Shown one piece after another: positions 56,677 to 60,000 of a stretch of 60,000 nucleotides of DNA. Origin of the DNA: Polytrichum commune (lineage: Eukaryota > Streptophyta > Polytrichopsida > Polytrichales > Polytrichaceae); the NCBI GenBank assembly GCA_950295325.1, contig OX485803.1:75595554-75655553 (forward strand), written 5' to 3'. Both the position numbers and the translations under genes were made by a program. Positions within the stretch are counted from its first letter, which is position 1. Every line of letters starts with the position of its first letter. Under the pieces are notes generated by a model. It saw nothing but the letters and a program-made list of their open reading frames with translations. It was not told the DNA's origin and did not search any database.

Positions 56677-58866
56677 TTACTCACACTCAAATTCAAACAT
56701 CTCCTCATCCGATAGGTCATCATCTTCTCCTGTAAGATCTAGAATAATCTCTTTAGATGATTCTTCTTTCGGAACCTTTTTCCAAAAGTAGTTTCACTAT
56801 GTGCTCAAACATGTCATAATCACTTTCAAATGCAAGAAGATGTATGCCACATGCACGTATTGCCAAGATAGAAGCTCCAATGGAACATGTCAAATCAACA
56901 ACGCGGTTATTTGTTGGTGTAAACAATTCAATAAGATCTTAAAAAAAACACGGCGATTTTTTATATGGCTTCCTTTAAGGACTTCCCGATTTTTGAAGAA
57001 ACATGTTATTTTCATCTACAAAATTGAAAAGCAAGTTTTTGCTTTTCAATCCAATACCAAAAAACATGGTTTTCAGTTATCTCATGAATTTTGGTTGTCT
57101 CGTGAATTTTGTAGTAATAAAATCCCTTACCAAAGCATGAGTCATAAATGCCGGAGTCTCCAAAAAAATATAAATTGTATTCATATTTTATATAATATAA
57201 AGAACATCAAAAGAACAAAATAAAAACTATTGTGATGTGTAATGCTTATAGTGTAGGTTCGACACTTTGGATCCTTAAAAATCATGTACGAATTCAAACA
57301 AATAAAAATCCTAAGAACTTTCATGTTGTTGTTGTTTAAGGTTGAACTCAAAACCTTCTTGATTTGCATATTGATAGCAGAAAATACTATGAGGACACCG
57401 TCATCATAGAAGATGGATTTGCACAAGGACATTATTCCCATCATCCAATTTTTGTCATATTTATTCCATAGAGGAACTTCAGTAGGTCTATTTGAGAGGT
57501 TGAAGTCAAGACCGTCAAGAAATTGGAGAAAAATCAAATCAACGGTAAATGAGGTTGGACTTCTCATCACATGAAATTCCCGATTGTCATTGAATTGAAA
57601 AAATATATACATAAATGAAATTAAGAATAATAGACAAAATCAAAAATCAAAATTACTTATGTTTTCAATAAATGGCCGCCATTGGATCCACTCAAAAGAG
57701 CCTACATCCGTCCCTTTAGACTTATTCTTGACAGCAGTAGATCGAGCAAAAGAGAGCGTGAAAAAATTGTTGAGTATGAATAATTATTTTCTCAAAATAT
57801 TCGTTGGTGCACAATGAATAGCGTCATTCGTGTTCGAATAATGAAATTTCCAATATTTCGCACCCAAATTTGAATCCTTCGCATCCGAGTGTATTTTTAT
57901 CCAAATCATTGGAAAAAATAAGCATTTCTTCACGTCGTGAAATTGCAGGTTATAAATTTTGTTATTAAGCTTAAATTTTTTTTATGAATATGTTTTCTCT
58001 TACAACGTTTTGTCTCTCTTCATTTTGGCTCTCAAAATTTGAGCTATACAATTTGCGTTTGCAGAATTGTAGTATCATGAGGATCTATTATCTTTGTATC
58101 ATTTATTTCCCGGATTGTCTTCTCATTTGATGGGCATGCATCCTCAGCACAATGAAGATACCAATTACAATCCCCATAGTGTCGGAGTGACCAATCCAAA
58201 CAAATTTCAGTATTATACATATATGAATATTTTAAACTGTGTCACGCCAATTTGGAAAAGAACGAGGTTCCCCTGTAATGAACTTGTGCGGAATCAAAAC
58301 ATATCGGAAATACCTACACACAAAAATATTAGTAGCCAAATATTGGAAGATCATTTAACAATTGTAATGAAAAAAATTCAAGAAAACATAAACAATAAGT
58401 TGTACTTGTATAGTACACGTTTTTTAGCAATATCAATATTGGGTTGTTCATCCGTTTTTTCTTTCCCACTTGTGAGTTCATGATAAAATATTGAATCAAA
58501 AGCCGTAAACTTCCATATTTGAATATACTTGGAGAGAGTAGGGCCATCTAATGGCAATTGAAGAAGAGATGAAAGAATATTGTGAAGCTCTTCAATAGCT
58601 TTTATTTTTCCAATTGTGCCTAATAGTAGACTTTCATAACCAATCATCAAATACAAAATCAGAGAGGGGCGATTACGGGAAATGCAATGCATCTTTGTCA
58701 AATTTATTATCATTTCAAAGTGTGAGCCATCTGACTTTGACTTCTGCATCCACATTATTGATAGCAATACAATGAAATTTCTTCTGTAACATTTCAAGCA
58801 CCGAAAATGAACCCTAGTGGTGCTTAACTTCTTCAAAGGAAACAAGTGTAAGATTGATGTCGACAA
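56677..58866 (-). pseudogene. Decayed gene with a permuted (beta-class-like) DNA-methyltransferase fold
   Basis: The minus strand, read from 58866 down, shows three coding blocks. Block 1 (58866-58378) reads LILYLMIGYESLLLGTIG, IEELHNILSSLLQLPLDG and WKFTAFDSIFYHELTSGKEK, of unknown family. Block 2 (about 57612-57300) reads SFTVDLIFLQFLDGLDF, VPLWNKYDKNWMMGIMSLCK and YDDGVLIVFSA, placed like the target-recognition and DPPY region of N4/N6-type DNA methylases. Block 3 (56938-56677) reads LIELFTPTNNRVVDLTCS, IGASILAIRACGIHLLAFES, DYDMFEHIVKLLLEK. This is the AdoMet-binding motif I (hydrophobic strand, D, small residues, helix, second strand ending in E/D). After a one-base frame slip it ends with an acidic tail, LTGEDDDLSDEEMFEFE. 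Catalytic region before motif I is the beta-class order. The DPPY motif itself is not preserved, and stops lie between blocks 2 and 3, so it is not active as it stands. Confidence 0.55.
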
Positions 58867-60000
58867 TTGCTAGTTGTTTCATAAAACTAAAAGACAACAT
58901 TGCACGTTTTTGGTTAATAACTGTAGACATTACTTTTGAAACTCCTTTTGATGTTTTTTTAAGGGGTTGGGTTTCATTGTAATGCTTGAGAGCAATATCG
59001 CTAATGTAGTTAGCTTTTTGGTTACAAAACAAAACCCAGGGAAACAATCAGGGAAGACTCAAAAGGTGATTCATATAACATCTAGGTGTCTTAGACAAGG
59101 TTTGTTAGGTAAAACACCAGGTTATAACATTTCATTTCAAGGTAGGTGTGATAATTGGGTTACGGGTACGGGATAAAAAACGCTAAAAACCACTCGATGT
59201 CAGTACATGCAAATGTGACAGTCTCTCACCTCACTCTACTATCCCAGTCAATTGTCTGGCAGTGAGTTCATTTTAATTGGACCAAGTGCGGTGCACAAGC
59301 ATAGGCACAGCCATAGTCCATAGTCTTGTATAAGTAACTCGAATCCGTCTCATTTCCAAAGCCAAGGCCACTTTGGTATTGCAATAGCCTCTTGTTAATT
59401 AATTCAACTTTAATGTAGCTAGAGAGCTGCATACCAAATTCATTTAATTATGCGCACATTTTCAAGGTCATGGGTACACAAGCCTTACCAGTCTATGCTG
59501 AAATGAAACGGTTGAACAATCTCTCAACCCTTCGTGGCCAAAGGTTTTATTTACGCCACAACAACCTTCTCCTGCCATAGCCATAGAAAGAAACAACAGA
59601 AGTTTCTCGGAAGAAAAACATTATGCTTGTACGCATTTCCAACATATGACTCATCTTATAAAGTACGAGATCAACTTTCATCAAGTAATTAATTACTCAC
59701 GTTCCCTCAATTAAACTTTCAAATAAATTATCGCAGTACAGATGAACAGTCCAACATCAGTCTTCAATTACGACTCCCTCATGACATCACAAAAGAATCG
59801 GCAATCAACTGTTCTTTTGTTATAAATTGTGTCAGTGGTAATACACATATATTTATAATAAACTCAATAATTATCATTTCACATAACAATCACTACTTCC
59901 TGAGGAAGCCTGATTTTCCTCGTCTCTAATTCTGTAATTCCCCTCCACCAAGATTGTGATAAGAAGTGTTGACATCAATTCATCATTTCTGGGGTGACAT
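58867..60000. other. Non-coding, no recognised feature
   Basis: AT-rich sequence to the window end. No credible exon or RNA gene. The window may stop short of a neighbouring gene. Confidence 0.35.

Noticed and set aside
56801-57223. 140-codon plus-strand frame
   Set aside because: It is opposite the methyltransferase-like motif I block on the minus strand and has no domain of its own.

Overview
The window is nuclear DNA of a land plant. It is AT-rich and intron-bearing, with few genes and many decayed transposons. The genes are of plant type: an AP2/ERF (DREB-like) transcription factor, an F-box/kelch-like protein, a PGG-like membrane protein and a UbiA prenyltransferase. The wording of the AP2 domain, the intronless MenA-like UbiA gene and the methyltransferase-like and DLNG phosphatase-like relics lean towards a non-seed plant, perhaps a bryophyte or lycophyte. 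That placement is impression, not proof. I saw no rRNA, CRISPR or organellar DNA, and no convincing tRNA.

Layout. 1-15.5 kb is a repeat graveyard: foldback MITEs, an ACCGGTT-rich dispersed repeat, a minisatellite-carrying TIR element (4606-5032), unknown coding relics, a hAT transposase relic, a nested TIR element with GCTAGCCC tandem repeats, and a GC-rich MULE-type MITE (13676-14370). 15.5-17.4 kb holds the DREB-like gene with G-box, TATA box and an internally duplicated leader. 17.4-23.4 kb is repeats. 23.4-26.2 kb has two convergent genes, PGG-like (+) and two-exon F-box (-). 26.9-33.3 kb is a stack of insertions: a LINE 3' end, a solo-like LTR with a Tigger/pogo element inside it, a possible gag-like relic, and a chimeric pseudogene joining the leader of the DREB gene to the second half of the PGG-like gene. 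33.3-43.5 kb holds another TIR element with 9-bp target duplications, a long-TIR element carrying a BAH-like relic, a second copy of the GC-rich MITE and a PIF/Harbinger transposase relic. 44-48.3 kb is a decayed multi-exon gene with an FCP1/NIF-type HAD domain. 48.9-50.2 kb is the UbiA gene. 50.3-60 kb is repeats plus a decayed gene with a permuted DNA-methyltransferase-like fold.

Working genes appear to be only four: the DREB-like factor, the PGG-like protein, the F-box protein and the UbiA enzyme. They show no shared pathway.

The most unusual pattern is a set of four short TIR elements of three families (4606-5032, 13676-14370, 41538-42349, 34908-35453). Each is flanked by an exact 9-bp target duplication, as Mutator-like elements make, and each has an interior made largely of tandem or low-complexity repeats. 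Close behind are the chimeric pseudogene, the methyltransferase-like relic and the family of near-perfect palindromes inside the HAD locus.
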